Shown: positions 28,376-38,535, numbered from the stretch's first letter. The stretch: DNA of 64,000 nt from Clostridiisalibacter paucivorans DSM 22131 (GCF_000620125.1 NZ_JHVL01000001.1:62001-126000); one strand, 5' to 3'. A program made the numbers and translations. Notes: generated from the sequence alone by a model not told the origin.

Positions 28376-29773
28376 TTATCTTTTTAATTTATATTTTTTT
28401 ATCTTGTACTGTAAAGTCTGTCGAGGTATGTCTATAATCTCTCCAGTTTTAGTAATATTCCAGTTCGTCTTATTTAATGCTTCTATTATAATACTCTTCT
28501 CTACTTCTTCAACTGCTTCATTTAAAGGTCTTATAGCTTTTGTTTCTTTTTTATCAGTCTCCATATCAATAAACTGTTGGGGTAGAAATTCTTCTATGAC
28601 TACATCCCCTTCATACATTGATATTATCCCTTCCATAACATGCTGTAACTCTCTTACATTACCTGGCCATGAATACTCAATAAATCTATTCATAACTGGT
28701 CTAGATACCCGTTTAAAATTTTTATTGAAACGTTCATTATATTTCTTTATAAAATACTTTATAAGTATAGAAATATCATCTTTTCTCTCTCTCAAAGGAG
28801 GTATATTTAGGTTTATTACATTAAGTCTATAGTATAGGTCTTTACGTATCATCTTCTCATCTATTGCCTTTTCTGGAGGTATATTGAGGGCAGTAATTAT
28901 CCTGACATCCACATTTACCGTTTTTACAGAACCAACCCTTCTAATTGTTCCATCTTGAAGTACCCTTAAAAGCTTAGCTTGAAGCTCCAAAGGCATTGAA
29001 TTTATCTCATCTAAAAACAATGTACCTTTATTGGCCAATTCAAATAATCCCAATCTGTCTTCTGCTCCTGTAAACCCACCTTTAGTAGTTCCAAATAATA
29101 TACCCTCCAATAGATTAACTGGTAGTGCAGCACAGTTTTGAGCTATAAAGGGCTTATGCCTTCTGGGACTGGAGTTGTGAATAGACTGTACAAATAACTC
29201 CTTGCCTGTTCCCGTTTCTCCATATATCAGTACTGGAGAATCTATTTGAGATGCCTTCAATGCTAAAGACTTTAAGCTCAACATTTTTTTACTTTCTCCC
29301 ACTATATCCACAAATGTATAATCTGCTGTACCCTTTTGTTTAACACGCTTTCCTGGTTTACCTTCATAGAGCTCACTCTGAAGATCTACTATCTTTTCAG
29401 ACAATACCTTCACTTGGGTTATATCCCTGGATATCTCTATGGCACCCTTCACCTTATCATTATACTTTATTGGTATAGTGGAGTTTACCGTTACTATCTT
29501 ATCTCCTTTATAATTCTTAAATGTCTGTTCCACATCAAATATGGGCTTACCTGTACGTATAGTTGATAAAAAAGTACTGGTTTCAAATGACAGAGATGGG
29601 TATATCTCTAATATATGCCGTCCTATAGTCTTGTCTCCATCAATATCTTCCATCCTCTGTGCTGCCCTATTGAAATAGACTATCCTCCCCTGATTGTCTA
29701 TTATCTGTATCCCCTCTGTTATATAATCCAAAATTTCAAAAATATTTTCTCTTAAAAATATATCTTTCAACAT
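28376..29773 (-). CDS. Sigma-54-dependent activator with PAS domain, RocR-like
   Basis: 465 aa. A PAS sensor domain occupies about 10-125 (GIQIIDNQGRIVYFNRAAQRMEDIDG). The AAA+ domain (about 155-385) has Walker A GETGTGKE and Walker B TLFLDEI, and the sigma-54 contact loop reads GGFTGA, as in Bacillus RocR, instead of the common GAFTGA. A Fis-type HTH ends the protein (ALNKTNWNITKTGEIIDIPRQTLQYKIKKY). I prefer ATG 29773; a TTG at 29785 is possible. It sits directly upstream of, and parallel to, kdd and its sigma-54 promoter, so it probably activates lysine degradation in response to a ligand bound by PAS. Confidence 0.93.
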   Translation of the reverse strand: MLKDIFLRENIFEILDYITEGIQIIDNQGRIVYFNRAAQRMEDIDGDKTIGRHILEIYPSLSFETSTFLSTIRTGKPIFDVEQTFKNYKGDKIVTVNSTIPIKYNDKVKGAIEISRDITQVKVLSEKIVDLQSELYEGKPGKRVKQKGTADYTFVDIVGESKKMLSLKSLALKASQIDSPVLIYGETGTGKELFVQSIHNSSPRRHKPFIAQNCAALPVNLLEGILFGTTKGGFTGAEDRLGLFELANKGTLFLDEINSMPLELQAKLLRVLQDGTIRRVGSVKTVNVDVRIITALNIPPEKAIDEKMIRKDLYYRLNVINLNIPPLRERKDDISILIKYFIKKYNERFNKNFKRVSRPVMNRFIEYSWPGNVRELQHVMEGIISMYEGDVVIEEFLPQQFIDMETDKKETKAIRPLNEAVEEVEKSIIIEALNKTNWNITKTGEIIDIPRQTLQYKIKKYKLKR

Positions 29774-29818
29774 TGCACCCCCCAATGCCCGTTTTTCGGC
29801 AACAGCCGCTTAATTTTA

Positions 29819-29840
29819 GGCACTTGTTTTTTTAAGTGCC
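29819..29840. terminator. Hairpin downstream of the DUF1934 gene
   Basis: GGCACTT/AAGTGCC with an 8-base loop. T-rich sequence follows on the plus strand but not the minus strand, so as a terminator of murI-DUF1934 it is weak. Confidence 0.4.
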
Positions 29841-29859
29841 CTTTTTATTATATCATATG

Positions 29860-30276
29860 CTACATTACATTTATTAATAATTCATTATTACTCTCTATAC
29901 TATTTGAAATGTTTACTCTATATCCCAATTCTATATTGCCTTTACCTGTGTCAGATATATCTATTGCCATTTTATTGGTAAGTATCTCCATATCTAAATT
30001 CCCATAGGGAGTCATATAATAGGTATTAAATCTCTTACCTTTTTCAAATACCATATCGGATGTATTGGAACCAAATCTTTTCATAGAAACCTTATCTCCT
30101 TCTATTTTCAAAGTTGTCGTTGTCCCCTCCATCCCTGAAATTTCTGTTTCTTCATAAACTATATAATATATATCCCTTTTCTTGTAAAACTTCCCCTCTG
30201 TCAATAGCTCTATAATATCTTCTTTTCCGTTTTCATCTGTTTGTTTCCCTTTAATCTTTATCCTCACTTCACACAT
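29860..30276 (-). CDS. DUF1934 (YwiB-like) protein
   Basis: 138 aa, a small beta-barrel-like cytoplasmic protein of the DUF1934 family, recognised by its length, strand pattern (EGKFYKKRDIYYIVYEETEISGMEGTTTTLKIEGDKVSMKRFG) and the MTPYGNLDMEI motif. The fold is lipocalin-like; the function is unknown. It begins 13 bases after murI with an AAAGGAG site, so they share a transcript. Confidence 0.85.
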   Translation of the reverse strand: MCEVRIKIKGKQTDENGKEDIIELLTEGKFYKKRDIYYIVYEETEISGMEGTTTTLKIEGDKVSMKRFGSNTSDMVFEKGKRFNTYYMTPYGNLDMEILTNKMAIDISDTGKGNIELGYRVNISNSIESNNELLINVM

Positions 30277-30289
30277 CTATTTACTCCTT

Positions 30290-31096
30290 TCAAATATTTT
30301 CTATATCCACCTTTTTTATATCTCTAATTTCTCTTTTTAATATATTTCCACCTATCCTTCTAAATTTTTCAGGGTCATCACTTACATAATACTTATAATT
30401 AGATGTATTTAATCTTTCACTTAATAAATTTTTATCCTTTAGCATTTCTTTAGTAGCCTTAGCTGTTTCGTAGGCAGGATTTACTAGATTTACTCCTTTT
30501 CCCATGGTTTTTGCCAATGTATATCTTAAAATAGGATAATGGGTACATCCTAACACTAAGGTATCTATATTATGTTCCTTTAGTTCCATCAGATATTTCT
30601 CCGATGTCAACATTGCAACATCTGTATCTTCCCATCCTTCTTCTACTATCTGAACAAATAAGGGACAAGCAATCCCTATAACTTCGGTATTTTTATCCAC
30701 CTTTCTTATGGTGTTCTGATAAGACTCACTATTTATAGTCCCTGTAGTTCCTATTACCCCTATTTTTCTGTTTTTAGACGTTAGTACAGCTGCATTGGCT
30801 CCCGGTTCTATAACTCCTATAATGGGGATATCGAAGTGTTTTGAAGCTTCCTTTAGCGCTATTGCACTGGCAGTATTACATGCTATTACTATAGCTTTTA
30901 TATTTTTGCTCAGTAAAAATTTTATGCATTGAAATGAATACTTTATAACCGTCTCCTTAGATCTAGTACCATAAGGTATCCTTGCTGTATCTCCAAAATA
31001 TATAATATCTTCTCCCGGTAATTGTTCCATTATCTCATTTAATACCGTAAGGCCTCCTATGCCTGAATCAAACACTCCAATAGGTCTATCATCCAT
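30290..31096 (-). CDS. murI: Glutamate racemase
   Basis: Makes D-glutamate for peptidoglycan. 268 aa, usual length. Both catalytic cysteines are present: IVIACNTASA and LVLGCTHYPIL; the N-terminal signature is IGVFDSGIGGLTVL. Operon with DUF1934. Confidence 0.96.
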   Translation of the reverse strand: MDDRPIGVFDSGIGGLTVLNEIMEQLPGEDIIYFGDTARIPYGTRSKETVIKYSFQCIKFLLSKNIKAIVIACNTASAIALKEASKHFDIPIIGVIEPGANAAVLTSKNRKIGVIGTTGTINSESYQNTIRKVDKNTEVIGIACPLFVQIVEEGWEDTDVAMLTSEKYLMELKEHNIDTLVLGCTHYPILRYTLAKTMGKGVNLVNPAYETAKATKEMLKDKNLLSERLNTSNYKYYVSDDPEKFRRIGGNILKREIRDIKKVDIENI

Positions 31097-31474
31097 CCAT
31101 AATCTCTCCTTGAATTTAGTAATTAGTTTTCTTAGTTCTTAGTTCTTAGTTCTTAGCTCTTAGCTCTTGGTTCTTGGTTCTTGGTTCTTAGTTTGTAGTT
31201 TGTAGCTAGTAAGTATTGATAAGTATTGATTAGTAGTTCAATAAAGAAATCCGCAGGATTTCTACCATCAACTAAGAGCTAAGAACTAAGAGCTAGGAGC
31301 TAAGAACTAATAACCAACAACTCACTTAGTATATTATATTATACTATATATTCAAAGAGAAGAAAAAAAGTTAGTAGTTTAAATTAAATGTAGAGACCCT
31401 ATAAGACTCTCACATTAACTATTAACCACTAACTACATTCTATGATATTTATACCTTTATTAAAAAGTTAATAT
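31097..31474. other. Intergenic region with heptamer element between ypeB and murI
   Basis: No gene in 378 bases. It holds the murI leader, a full dispersed element (31127-31322), an AT-rich stretch rich in TATA steps (31325-31355) that could include a murI promoter, and a short heptamer-like remnant (31410-31436). I see no clear terminator for sleB-ypeB. Confidence 0.7.
31127..31322. repeat. Heptamer-arm palindromic element, copy 5
   Basis: The left arm has TTAGTTC, TTAGCTC, TTGGTTC and TTTGTAG-type units, core GAAATCC-GCA-GGATTTC (31246-31262), and the right arm has GAGCTAA/GAACTAA units. It contains two 10-base tandem repeats (AAGTATTGAT) within the left arm. Confidence 0.85.
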
Positions 31475-32839
31475 CTATATCATCAATGTTCCATTTTCGT
31501 CCTTTATTATTTTCAATATTTTTTCTTCCTTACCTGTGGCGGCATTTATATATACTATAAAGTCTAGACCCTTGTACTTACCTCTAAATTCATAGCATAG
31601 CAAATCATTATTTCCCCTATCTGGTATTATGGCAAGTCTTGTCTTTGAGATATCAAAATCATATCTTACCCTTTCCCTTGCCTGTTCTTTTGTTATTTCA
31701 GGAGTATCGATTTCTCTTTCATAGTGGCTTTTTAGATATTTCGATGCATCGAATCCGATAATCTCTCCATTATCTAACGCTATCTTCACCTTTATTAAAT
31801 CTGTATATATGGTTACATCATCCTTGGTATATGCAAAATTATATAATATTGACCCATCATACTTTAATGAATAATTGGGCTCCATACCTTCAAATCCCTT
31901 TTCTTTAAGAAAATCTCTTGCACTTTTTTCTGCGTCCTTATCAGACAGCTTTTTATCTTTTACTGGCCTAGGGTTTTCCATCCATATGGGCTTTCCTCCC
32001 ATCTTACTTATCCCTATGTATATAGCCGATTCTTTGTCTTTATTTTCAGGGACTATACTAAAGGTATAGGCATTGATATTGGCGGCATCACTATTTTCCC
32101 CTTGTTCAAACCCAGTTATCTTTTCTACTTTTTCTACTCCTATAAACTTTTTAGCTACTTCTTCTGCTTCCTTCTCTGTAAACTCCTTATCTCCCAATCC
32201 CTTAGGCTTGACATTTAATACTTGGTCCGAAAATGGCCCATCATATATGAGCTCTGGATACTCAGTAAGTTGTTCCTCTTCATATTTAGCCAATCTTGTA
32301 TTTATCATATTTTCATTGGCCTTCCTAAAATCTTTTTCTCCCGACAATGAACTAATATCTATATCACCCTTCAATACCTTTTGATGTATACCTTCAAGCT
32401 CTCCTGATAAATATGCAGTATAGTCTTGAAGTTTGAAAAGAGATTGTCGTTGTTTATTGTCTAAATTATTTTCATCTAAATGGTCCTGTAATAATGCATA
32501 ACTATAGTCAGCTACTTGGTTTAAAAATTTTTCAGTTTTAGCTAGATCACTATGTTTTACAGGAAGCTGGGCCAGTTTATCCTTGGCAAAATATGCTTGT
32601 TGCCATATTTGAGACAATAATAATACATTTTGCTCCTTTGATTCTGACAACAGTGCCTTTGATAATGATGTCTGTACTGTTTCTACATTATCTTTCATAT
32701 CATAAAACATCCTTTGATATTGATTATTCAACATAATCTCATATGTCCTTGCCTTTCTATATTGGGTATATCCCCAAATTCCTGTTGCCAAAATCGCAAA
32801 TGCCAAAAATGAAGATATTATAATATTCCTCTTTTTCAC
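31475..32839 (-). CDS. ypeB: Germination protein YpeB
   Basis: Inner-spore-membrane partner that stabilises the cortex-lytic enzyme SleB. 454 aa. It has an N-terminal membrane anchor (about 5-23), a long helical region (about 25-200), and C-terminal PepSY/YPEB repeats (about 220-450; AEEVAKKFIGVEKVEKI, AEKSARDFLKEKGFEGMEPNYSLKYDG). It starts at GTG 32839 behind CTAAGGAGGTG, 12 bases after sleB, the conserved order. Expected to be made in the forespore. Confidence 0.94.
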   Translation of the reverse strand: MKKRNIIISSFLAFAILATGIWGYTQYRKARTYEIMLNNQYQRMFYDMKDNVETVQTSLSKALLSESKEQNVLLLSQIWQQAYFAKDKLAQLPVKHSDLAKTEKFLNQVADYSYALLQDHLDENNLDNKQRQSLFKLQDYTAYLSGELEGIHQKVLKGDIDISSLSGEKDFRKANENMINTRLAKYEEEQLTEYPELIYDGPFSDQVLNVKPKGLGDKEFTEKEAEEVAKKFIGVEKVEKITGFEQGENSDAANINAYTFSIVPENKDKESAIYIGISKMGGKPIWMENPRPVKDKKLSDKDAEKSARDFLKEKGFEGMEPNYSLKYDGSILYNFAYTKDDVTIYTDLIKVKIALDNGEIIGFDASKYLKSHYEREIDTPEITKEQARERVRYDFDISKTRLAIIPDRGNNDLLCYEFRGKYKGLDFIVYINAATGKEEKILKIIKDENGTLMI

Positions 32840-32851
32840 TGTAACACCTCC

Positions 32852-33514
32852 TTAGTTTCCAAACCAATGTTTGCCTATTTTTATAATGACCTTTCTACTC
32901 CAAATCCATTTACTGGTGGATGTAGCAGGATTCCAGTAATATCTGCAACCATAACTTGGGTCCCATCCATTTAATGCATCCCTTGCTGCCCTTAAAGATT
33001 CATCATCTGGAGCTAAATTTATTTGTCCATCACTAACAGCTGTAAATGCCCCCGGTTGATATATTACACCTGCTATGCTATTTGGAAAAGATGGATGATC
33101 CACTCTATTTAATATAACGGCAGCCACTGCTACCTTACCTATATATGGCTCTCCTCTTGCCTCTCCATGTATGGCTCTACCTAAAAGATAGACATTGTCA
33201 TCCCTAGATGTAGAAGCAGCTACAGACCCTGCATTATCAAGCCTTATTCCTATAGCTGATGCAGTTTTAGGTCCCACTATTCCATCTACCGAAAGATTGT
33301 TATTCCTTTGAAATCTCCTAACTGCCCTATATGTTCTAGAACCATATATACCGTCTACATCTCCTTCATAATAGCCCCATTCTCTCAATCTATATTGAAC
33401 ATCCTTCACTGGCTGGCCTGTTGAACCCCAGTATAATATTCTAGGTGCTGCATTTGCAGCTGTGCATAGAATAAACACCATAATAATAAGTATCAATAAG
33501 ATTCTTTTTTTCAA
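32852..33514 (-). CDS. sleB: Spore cortex-lytic enzyme SleB
   Basis: Lytic transglycosylase that degrades muramic-delta-lactam cortex during germination. 220 aa. It has a signal peptide (about 1-22), a PG_binding_1 domain (about 30-85, [31 protein letters not shown]), then the hydrolase_2 domain (about 110-220) with the catalytic glutamate in HGEARGEP and [17 protein letters not shown] start with GGAGG seven bases upstream. Forms sleB-ypeB. Confidence 0.95.
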   Translation of the reverse strand: MKKRILLILIIMVFILCTAANAAPRILYWGSTGQPVKDVQYRLREWGYYEGDVDGIYGSRTYRAVRRFQRNNNLSVDGIVGPKTASAIGIRLDNAGSVAASTSRDDNVYLLGRAIHGEARGEPYIGKVAVAAVILNRVDHPSFPNSIAGVIYQPGAFTAVSDGQINLAPDDESLRAARDALNGWDPSYGCRYYWNPATSTSKWIWSRKVIIKIGKHWFGN

Positions 33515-33692
33515 GATGATACCTCCTCAAGTGTTATATAGTCAAAAGTATTTTCTGTAATATATGTGAAATTTATTCACGATTATTTTTAAATAATTGA
33601 TATACGAAGAAAATAAGACGACCAATAGTAGTAAACTGCACCCTGTCAAGTAAATATTGAAAATAATAAAACAATTTTTTATAACAAGTATG

Positions 33693-33740
33693 AAAAAATG
33701 GACTGCCCCTTTCAAATTGACAGGCAACAGTCCATTTTTT
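33693..33740. terminator. Terminator after spoIIR
   Basis: AAAAAATGGACTG pairs with CAGTCCATTTTTT across a 22-base loop. The minus strand ends in T6, fitting the end of the spoIIR transcript; the plus strand is also T-rich. Element copy 6 lies between the spoIIR stop and this stem. Confidence 0.75.
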
Positions 33741-33770
33741 ATTTGCACACTTATTAACTATTCTTTGTAT

Positions 33771-33832
33771 ATAATGAAATCCATAGGATTTCCATCATCA
33801 ACTACTAACTAAGAGCTAAGAACTAAGAACTA
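33771..33832. repeat. Heptamer-arm element, copy 6 (left arm missing)
   Basis: Core GAAATCC-ATA-GGATTTC (33776-33792) followed by a right arm of ACTACTA/GAGCTAA/GAACTAA units that ends at the spoIIR stop. No matching left arm is present, so this looks like a truncated copy. Confidence 0.8.
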
Positions 33833-33835
33833 AAA

Positions 33836-34495
33836 TCAGTGATTATTTTTTTCCCCTAGTAATACATTTTTGTTTTTTTCAAACAACTCAACTATTTTAA
33901 ATTTTAATTTCATTGGTTTTTCTTCCTGTCTAGATGTAAGAATCATATTGTATTCTTCTTGGGTCAATACTTTTTTTAACGCCTTTTCTGATTTATGTCC
34001 TGTCAATCCATTATTTGTATCTATAAAGCATAGAGGTGGAAACATTACACACCACCAGTTTTGTCCATTACCTTCTCCAATAATTACTTTTACTGCCTCA
34101 TATTTTCCCGCTGGAAGTGTATAATCTCCATACCTTTTTGTGGGAAAATCCGATAATCCAATAGATGCTTCTACATCATAATCTTTGCCATTTTCCTTTA
34201 TTTCTTTTCTTGCTATGTATTCTATTCTATCTAAATTTTCTTTTACTATTTCTTTAGTTTCATCTATGGAATTGGAATGTTCGAATTTCTTTCCCATCTC
34301 TTCTAATATCTTATCTCTTACCCTCAATTTCAGCTGTTGATCCTCGGGAGAATCACTATTTGCTATTACATGAAATCTAATAAATTTCTCCTTATATTCT
34401 TCCCTGTTCTTAAATACATCCCTTGCATACCCATACCCAATTATGGGAGTTAATATAATTATGACCAATAGCATGGTCAATATCCTCTTTTTCAT
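33836..34495 (-). CDS. spoIIR: Stage II sporulation protein R
   Basis: Forespore-secreted signal that triggers SpoIIGA processing of pro-sigma-E. 219 aa. A signal peptide or anchor (about 1-22) is followed by the conserved RFHVIANSDSPEDQQLKLRVRDKILEEM and the NWWCVMFPPLCFID motif. GGAGGGG precedes the ATG. It is followed by a dispersed element and a terminator. Confidence 0.95.
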   Translation of the reverse strand: MKKRILTMLLVIIILTPIIGYGYARDVFKNREEYKEKFIRFHVIANSDSPEDQQLKLRVRDKILEEMGKKFEHSNSIDETKEIVKENLDRIEYIARKEIKENGKDYDVEASIGLSDFPTKRYGDYTLPAGKYEAVKVIIGEGNGQNWWCVMFPPLCFIDTNNGLTGHKSEKALKKVLTQEEYNMILTSRQEEKPMKLKFKIVELFEKNKNVLLGEKNNH

Positions 34496-34743
34496 ATTGT
34501 CCCCTCCTAGTTTTAAATATAATTAATAGCTACTGAGAACTGCCTACTAACTATTGTGCTTATATACATTATTATCTCCAGATTACATTTTTTTATAACA
34601 TATAGAAAATTTATATGTATTATATAGGTATCCAACTCAACCTTTAAAGTATTAATACATATAGTTAAGAGAATACTAATAAATTCTGCTAAAAAACTAG
34701 ATGAAGGAAATTGAAGAGGAATTGGAGGCATATATATTGCCTT

Positions 34744-35895
34744 TTATTTGGCTAATCCCGTTCTTCTCAGCTTTGAATCAACTTTTACACTTATTTTTAC
34801 TTTTTTAAATTCTGTTTCCCATTGCTCTTTAACTGTATCCCATATATCTGGTTCATATTTACTCAAATATTCTTGCACTCCTATTACATCCACATTGAAC
34901 ACCTGCTGAAGTTTGTTTATAGTTTTCAGCGCTTGCTTCTCTATCTCTATTTCCAATTTTTTTTCTATATTTTCTAGCACTTCTTTCTCTAAAAGATGTT
35001 CTGTACTATCAAGTATATATTCCTTAGTATATCCCTCTGTAACTAAATCAAATACAAAATGTATAGTCCCATTTTTATCAATATAGGCATGCTTCTTTAT
35101 AGATGTCCCAGTAAGTACATATGGTATTGATAAGTCTTTGTATACTACAGTTATTTCATCATATTTCACCTTATCTGTTAAAAGTATGAACCCTCTAGTT
35201 TCTATCTCACCCAGCCAACCAATAAATTTGTAATCTTTTATTACACCCGATCCTGCTATCTTCAATTCATCTTCATGTTTTGTTATTCTAGGTATAATTG
35301 CACAGCCATTGGTTTCGTGAAGTTTTGAAACTAGATCTCCAGTTGTTTCTTTATTGTATCTTGAACTCACCTGGATCCTTTCCATGGCTCCCGATATATA
35401 TGCACCTATGATAGGTTCCGATTCCAATTCTGCCTCTAATATCTCTTGGGCACTATCAGAGGCTATTAGTACATATGCCTTTTTACTTATCACTGGATCC
35501 CTTTCAAATGTATCCATTACCTTTTGAAAAAGTTCTGTATTTAAAAAATCTTTGCCAAATATAATGGCCTTTGTATGACTAAATGTAAATACTTTATCTG
35601 TCCTAGTAGTTGATTGTCTAGATATCTGGTATACATTGTTTCCTGTACTGCTTATGGTAAAACGAGGAGGCCCTGAAGAATCCTTTCCTATATAATCTAA
35701 GTTTGGATACTCATATGTTATATTGTATCTATCTTTAAATTTATTTTGATTATCTTCTTCTTTCTCAATCTCATAACTATCTATGCCTATCGCTGTTATA
35801 AATGCCCTTTTATCTATCTCTACCTTATCCCAACATCCCGATAAAAATACAATACAAATAATCAAAATAAAAATATATATTTTCATTCTATCCAA
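34744..35895 (-). CDS. Germinant receptor C subunit (Ger(x)C lipoprotein)
   Basis: 383 aa. A lipobox LSGC with Cys at about 22 follows a short hydrophobic signal; CWDKVEIDKRAFITAIGID is the family hallmark. The TTG start at 35895 is nine bases from AAGGAG; the ATG at 35886 is too far from it. It is the last of a four-gene ger operon (GerA-like, GerB-like, GerC-like preceded by a small membrane protein). The ligand is not predictable. Confidence 0.93.
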   Translation of the reverse strand: MDRMKIYIFILIICIVFLSGCWDKVEIDKRAFITAIGIDSYEIEKEEDNQNKFKDRYNITYEYPNLDYIGKDSSGPPRFTISSTGNNVYQISRQSTTRTDKVFTFSHTKAIIFGKDFLNTELFQKVMDTFERDPVISKKAYVLIASDSAQEILEAELESEPIIGAYISGAMERIQVSSRYNKETTGDLVSKLHETNGCAIIPRITKHEDELKIAGSGVIKDYKFIGWLGEIETRGFILLTDKVKYDEITVVYKDLSIPYVLTGTSIKKHAYIDKNGTIHFVFDLVTEGYTKEYILDSTEHLLEKEVLENIEKKLEIEIEKQALKTINKLQQVFNVDVIGVQEYLSKYEPDIWDTVKEQWETEFKKVKISVKVDSKLRRTGLAK

Positions 35896-35929
35896 AGCTC
35901 TTCTCTCCTTACATGCAAATCCTTTATAA

Positions 35930-37024
35930 TTATCGATTTTGTCTTTTAAATTTCATTATTGCAAATATGAATAAACTTAAAGGAATAACTATAGTAGCTG
36001 CAACTCCTATATAATAGGAGAACATATCCATATAATTATATGCCTCTGCTAAATTGTCAGGCATTAAAGATAATATATAGACTACAGGCAGTACTGGTAT
36101 TACATAGTGCTCATATTTTTTGCAATTAAATAGCCTCGAAAAGGAAAAAGCAACAGCAAATAGTACAGGTGCTACAGTTGCAAATATCATCAGCATCCAT
36201 AACGACATAACTATTCCCTCTATATTTTCAATAAAAGCACCAGGTATATCTATGGTCTTCATTATTGACAATGAAGGCCATAAAAGATGATCTAATTTTT
36301 CTTCCCCAAATTTCATAATAGTTATTAAAAATGTAAACATATATATAGCCGTTATAGTCAAAACAGCATATACATTAGTTTTTATACTCTGCTGTTCCTT
36401 TAACATAAAACCATTATTTATAGCTATAATTTCAAATCCTAAGAAACTAAAAAATATGGTTGGTAGCGTAAATAGTATCTCCTTGAAATCACATCTACAG
36501 ATCGGTAGTATATTGTCAAAATGTAACTCTGGTAATAATGTCAATAGTAACAGAAATATGGGAATTACTACTATGGGTATGATTATCTGCACTATTCTTC
36601 CTATGGGCTCTATACCCATACGGGCTATATACGATGTAGCCAAAAGCATAGTTATAATTATAAATTCTGTAGGCGTATTTATTAATAAAAACATCTCAGT
36701 AACTTCTGCAAATATCCGCATAACAAATGCCAGTAATCCTAAATAGTATAAAATATATATTATAGATATTATTTTACCCAAGGGTTTTTTCAATATATGA
36801 ACTGCATATTGATTTATATCTTCTCCCCTATACATATTATTCAATTTAGTCAACACCACTACCATAATAGATGTCATTATTCCACCTAAAATAATCAATA
36901 TCCAACCATCTTTTCCAACCTTATTTATTAAGTTACTAGGCAAAGATAATATCCCTACCCCTAATGTCAATCCAACCATTATAGCAGCATTTTGTCCCTT
37001 TGTTATATTATCCTTCCCAATCAT
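35930..37024 (-). CDS. Germinant receptor B subunit (APC-type permease)
   Basis: 364 aa with ten hydrophobic helices of the amino acid permease-like GerB family. The N-terminus ITKGQNAAIMVGLTLGVGILSLP and the FFSFLGFEIIAINNG segment are typical. It may form the germinant-binding membrane pocket. It lies between the GerA-like and GerC-like genes, 15 bases after the former. Confidence 0.93.
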   Translation of the reverse strand: MIGKDNITKGQNAAIMVGLTLGVGILSLPSNLINKVGKDGWILIILGGIMTSIMVVVLTKLNNMYRGEDINQYAVHILKKPLGKIISIIYILYYLGLLAFVMRIFAEVTEMFLLINTPTEFIIITMLLATSYIARMGIEPIGRIVQIIIPIVVIPIFLLLLTLLPELHFDNILPICRCDFKEILFTLPTIFFSFLGFEIIAINNGFMLKEQQSIKTNVYAVLTITAIYMFTFLITIMKFGEEKLDHLLWPSLSIMKTIDIPGAFIENIEGIVMSLWMLMIFATVAPVLFAVAFSFSRLFNCKKYEHYVIPVLPVVYILSLMPDNLAEAYNYMDMFSYYIGVAATIVIPLSLFIFAIMKFKRQNR

Positions 37025-37038
37025 AAGTATTGTCCTTT

Positions 37039-38535
37039 CTATTTTTTAATCCTAGTTCTATCCTTTATATTGAAAAACTTTGGCCTCTTTCTCATAAATA
37101 TCAAAGGAGGTCTTATTACTGTATCCTTTAATTCATCCTTCATAAAAAACATACTGGAATAAGGTGCTAAATAAGGTACTCCAAAACTTTTGAGCCCTGC
37201 TAAATGACTTATTATAATTATTACACCTAATGTTATACCATAAAGTCCCAATACAGATGATAAGAGCATAATGGGAAATCTGAGTACCCTAAAACCCGAT
37301 GAAAAACTATAACTAGGTAACGAAAAAGAAGCTATAGTGGTCAATGCCACCACTATTATGGTCAATGGACTTACTATCCCTGCTTCAACTGCTGCCTGAC
37401 CTATTACAAGACCCCCTACTATACTTATGGTGGTGCCTATGGGCCCTGACACTCTAGTTCCTGCCTCTCTCAAAAGTTCTATAGTAGCTTCCATAATTAA
37501 CGCCTCTATAAATGCAGGAAATGGTACACCAGTCCTAGTAGCCGCTACATATAGAGCCAATTGTGTCGGAAGCATTCCAGGGTGAAATGATGTAATGGCT
37601 ATATATAATGAGGGTAATAGTAAGGAAATAGGTATTGCAATATATCTTAATATCCTCACAGCAGAAGATACCACCCATCTAAAATAATAATCCTCTGATG
37701 ACTGTAGTAACATACTCAATGTGGCAGGCACTATTAATACTGTAGGAGTATTATCAACAACTATGGCTATTCTCCCCTCCGTTAATGATGCAGCTACTGA
37801 ATCAGGCCTTTCTGTTACCTCAACTTGAGGAAATGGAGAAACCCAGCTATCTTCTATCATCTGCTCCACATAGGAGCTTTCAAGGACAGCATCAATTTTC
37901 ATGCTGGTTAGCCTATCTTTTACCTCCTTTAACACTTCATTATCTACTATATCCTCAATATACATTAAAGCTATATCAGTTTTTGACCTCTCCCCCAATT
38001 GCATATATTTTACTTTCAATTTAGCATCTCTAAACCTTCTTCTTATCAATGTAGTATTTACCTTTGCTGTCTCTACAAATCCATCTCTTGGTCCCTTTAT
38101 CACTGTTTCTGATTGGGGTTCTGTTATCCCCCTTATAGGCCATCCCCTTGAAGATATAACCATAGACTTTTTAATTTGATCTATGAGTAATACTGTTTCC
38201 CCTATCAAGATATTTTCTATAGTATTATCTATATCATCAAACTCTTTTATTTCAGGCACAGCTATATTTCTGTTTTTTGCTAAATCATAAATACTACTCT
38301 TTATAGTAGCTGGACTAGGGGGCAATTCTCTAGCTTGATGCATTAAAGACTCCATCACATAATCACTTATAATATCTTTATCTATGAGGCCATCAACATA
38401 TATTAGGACAAATTTTTTAGTCTGTCTTTCCCCTACTAAAAATTCTCTATATATTACATCATCACAGTCTTTTAATCTGTCCTTTATATTTTTTAGATTA
38501 TTTTCTATATTTTTAGACAACAATGTTTTTGACAT
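37039..38535 (-). CDS. Germinant receptor A subunit
   Basis: 498 aa. A soluble N-terminal region (about 1-240) holds GerA-type motifs (REFLVGERQTKKFVLIYVDGLIDKDII, RGWPIRGITEPQSE, GPRDGFVETAKVNTTLIRRR), and several membrane helices lie at about 280-440 (GVPFPAFIEALIMEATIELLREAGTRV). Its first codon touches the end of the small upstream ORF, suggesting coupled translation. Confidence 0.95.
   Translation of the reverse strand: MSKTLLSKNIENNLKNIKDRLKDCDDVIYREFLVGERQTKKFVLIYVDGLIDKDIISDYVMESLMHQARELPPSPATIKSSIYDLAKNRNIAVPEIKEFDDIDNTIENILIGETVLLIDQIKKSMVISSRGWPIRGITEPQSETVIKGPRDGFVETAKVNTTLIRRRFRDAKLKVKYMQLGERSKTDIALMYIEDIVDNEVLKEVKDRLTSMKIDAVLESSYVEQMIEDSWVSPFPQVEVTERPDSVAASLTEGRIAIVVDNTPTVLIVPATLSMLLQSSEDYYFRWVVSSAVRILRYIAIPISLLLPSLYIAITSFHPGMLPTQLALYVAATRTGVPFPAFIEALIMEATIELLREAGTRVSGPIGTTISIVGGLVIGQAAVEAGIVSPLTIIVVALTTIASFSLPSYSFSSGFRVLRFPIMLLSSVLGLYGITLGVIIIISHLAGLKSFGVPYLAPYSSMFFMKDELKDTVIRPPLIFMRKRPKFFNIKDRTRIKK

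Noticed and set aside
33542-33748. 68-codon ORF on the minus strand upstream of sleB
   Set aside because: It has no ribosome site, its sequence is low-complexity hydrophobic, and it overlaps the terminator of spoIIR and the sleB promoter region.
34513-34731. 72-codon ORF between gerC and spoIIR genes
   Set aside because: No ribosome site or conserved pattern; it lies in the AT-rich gap.
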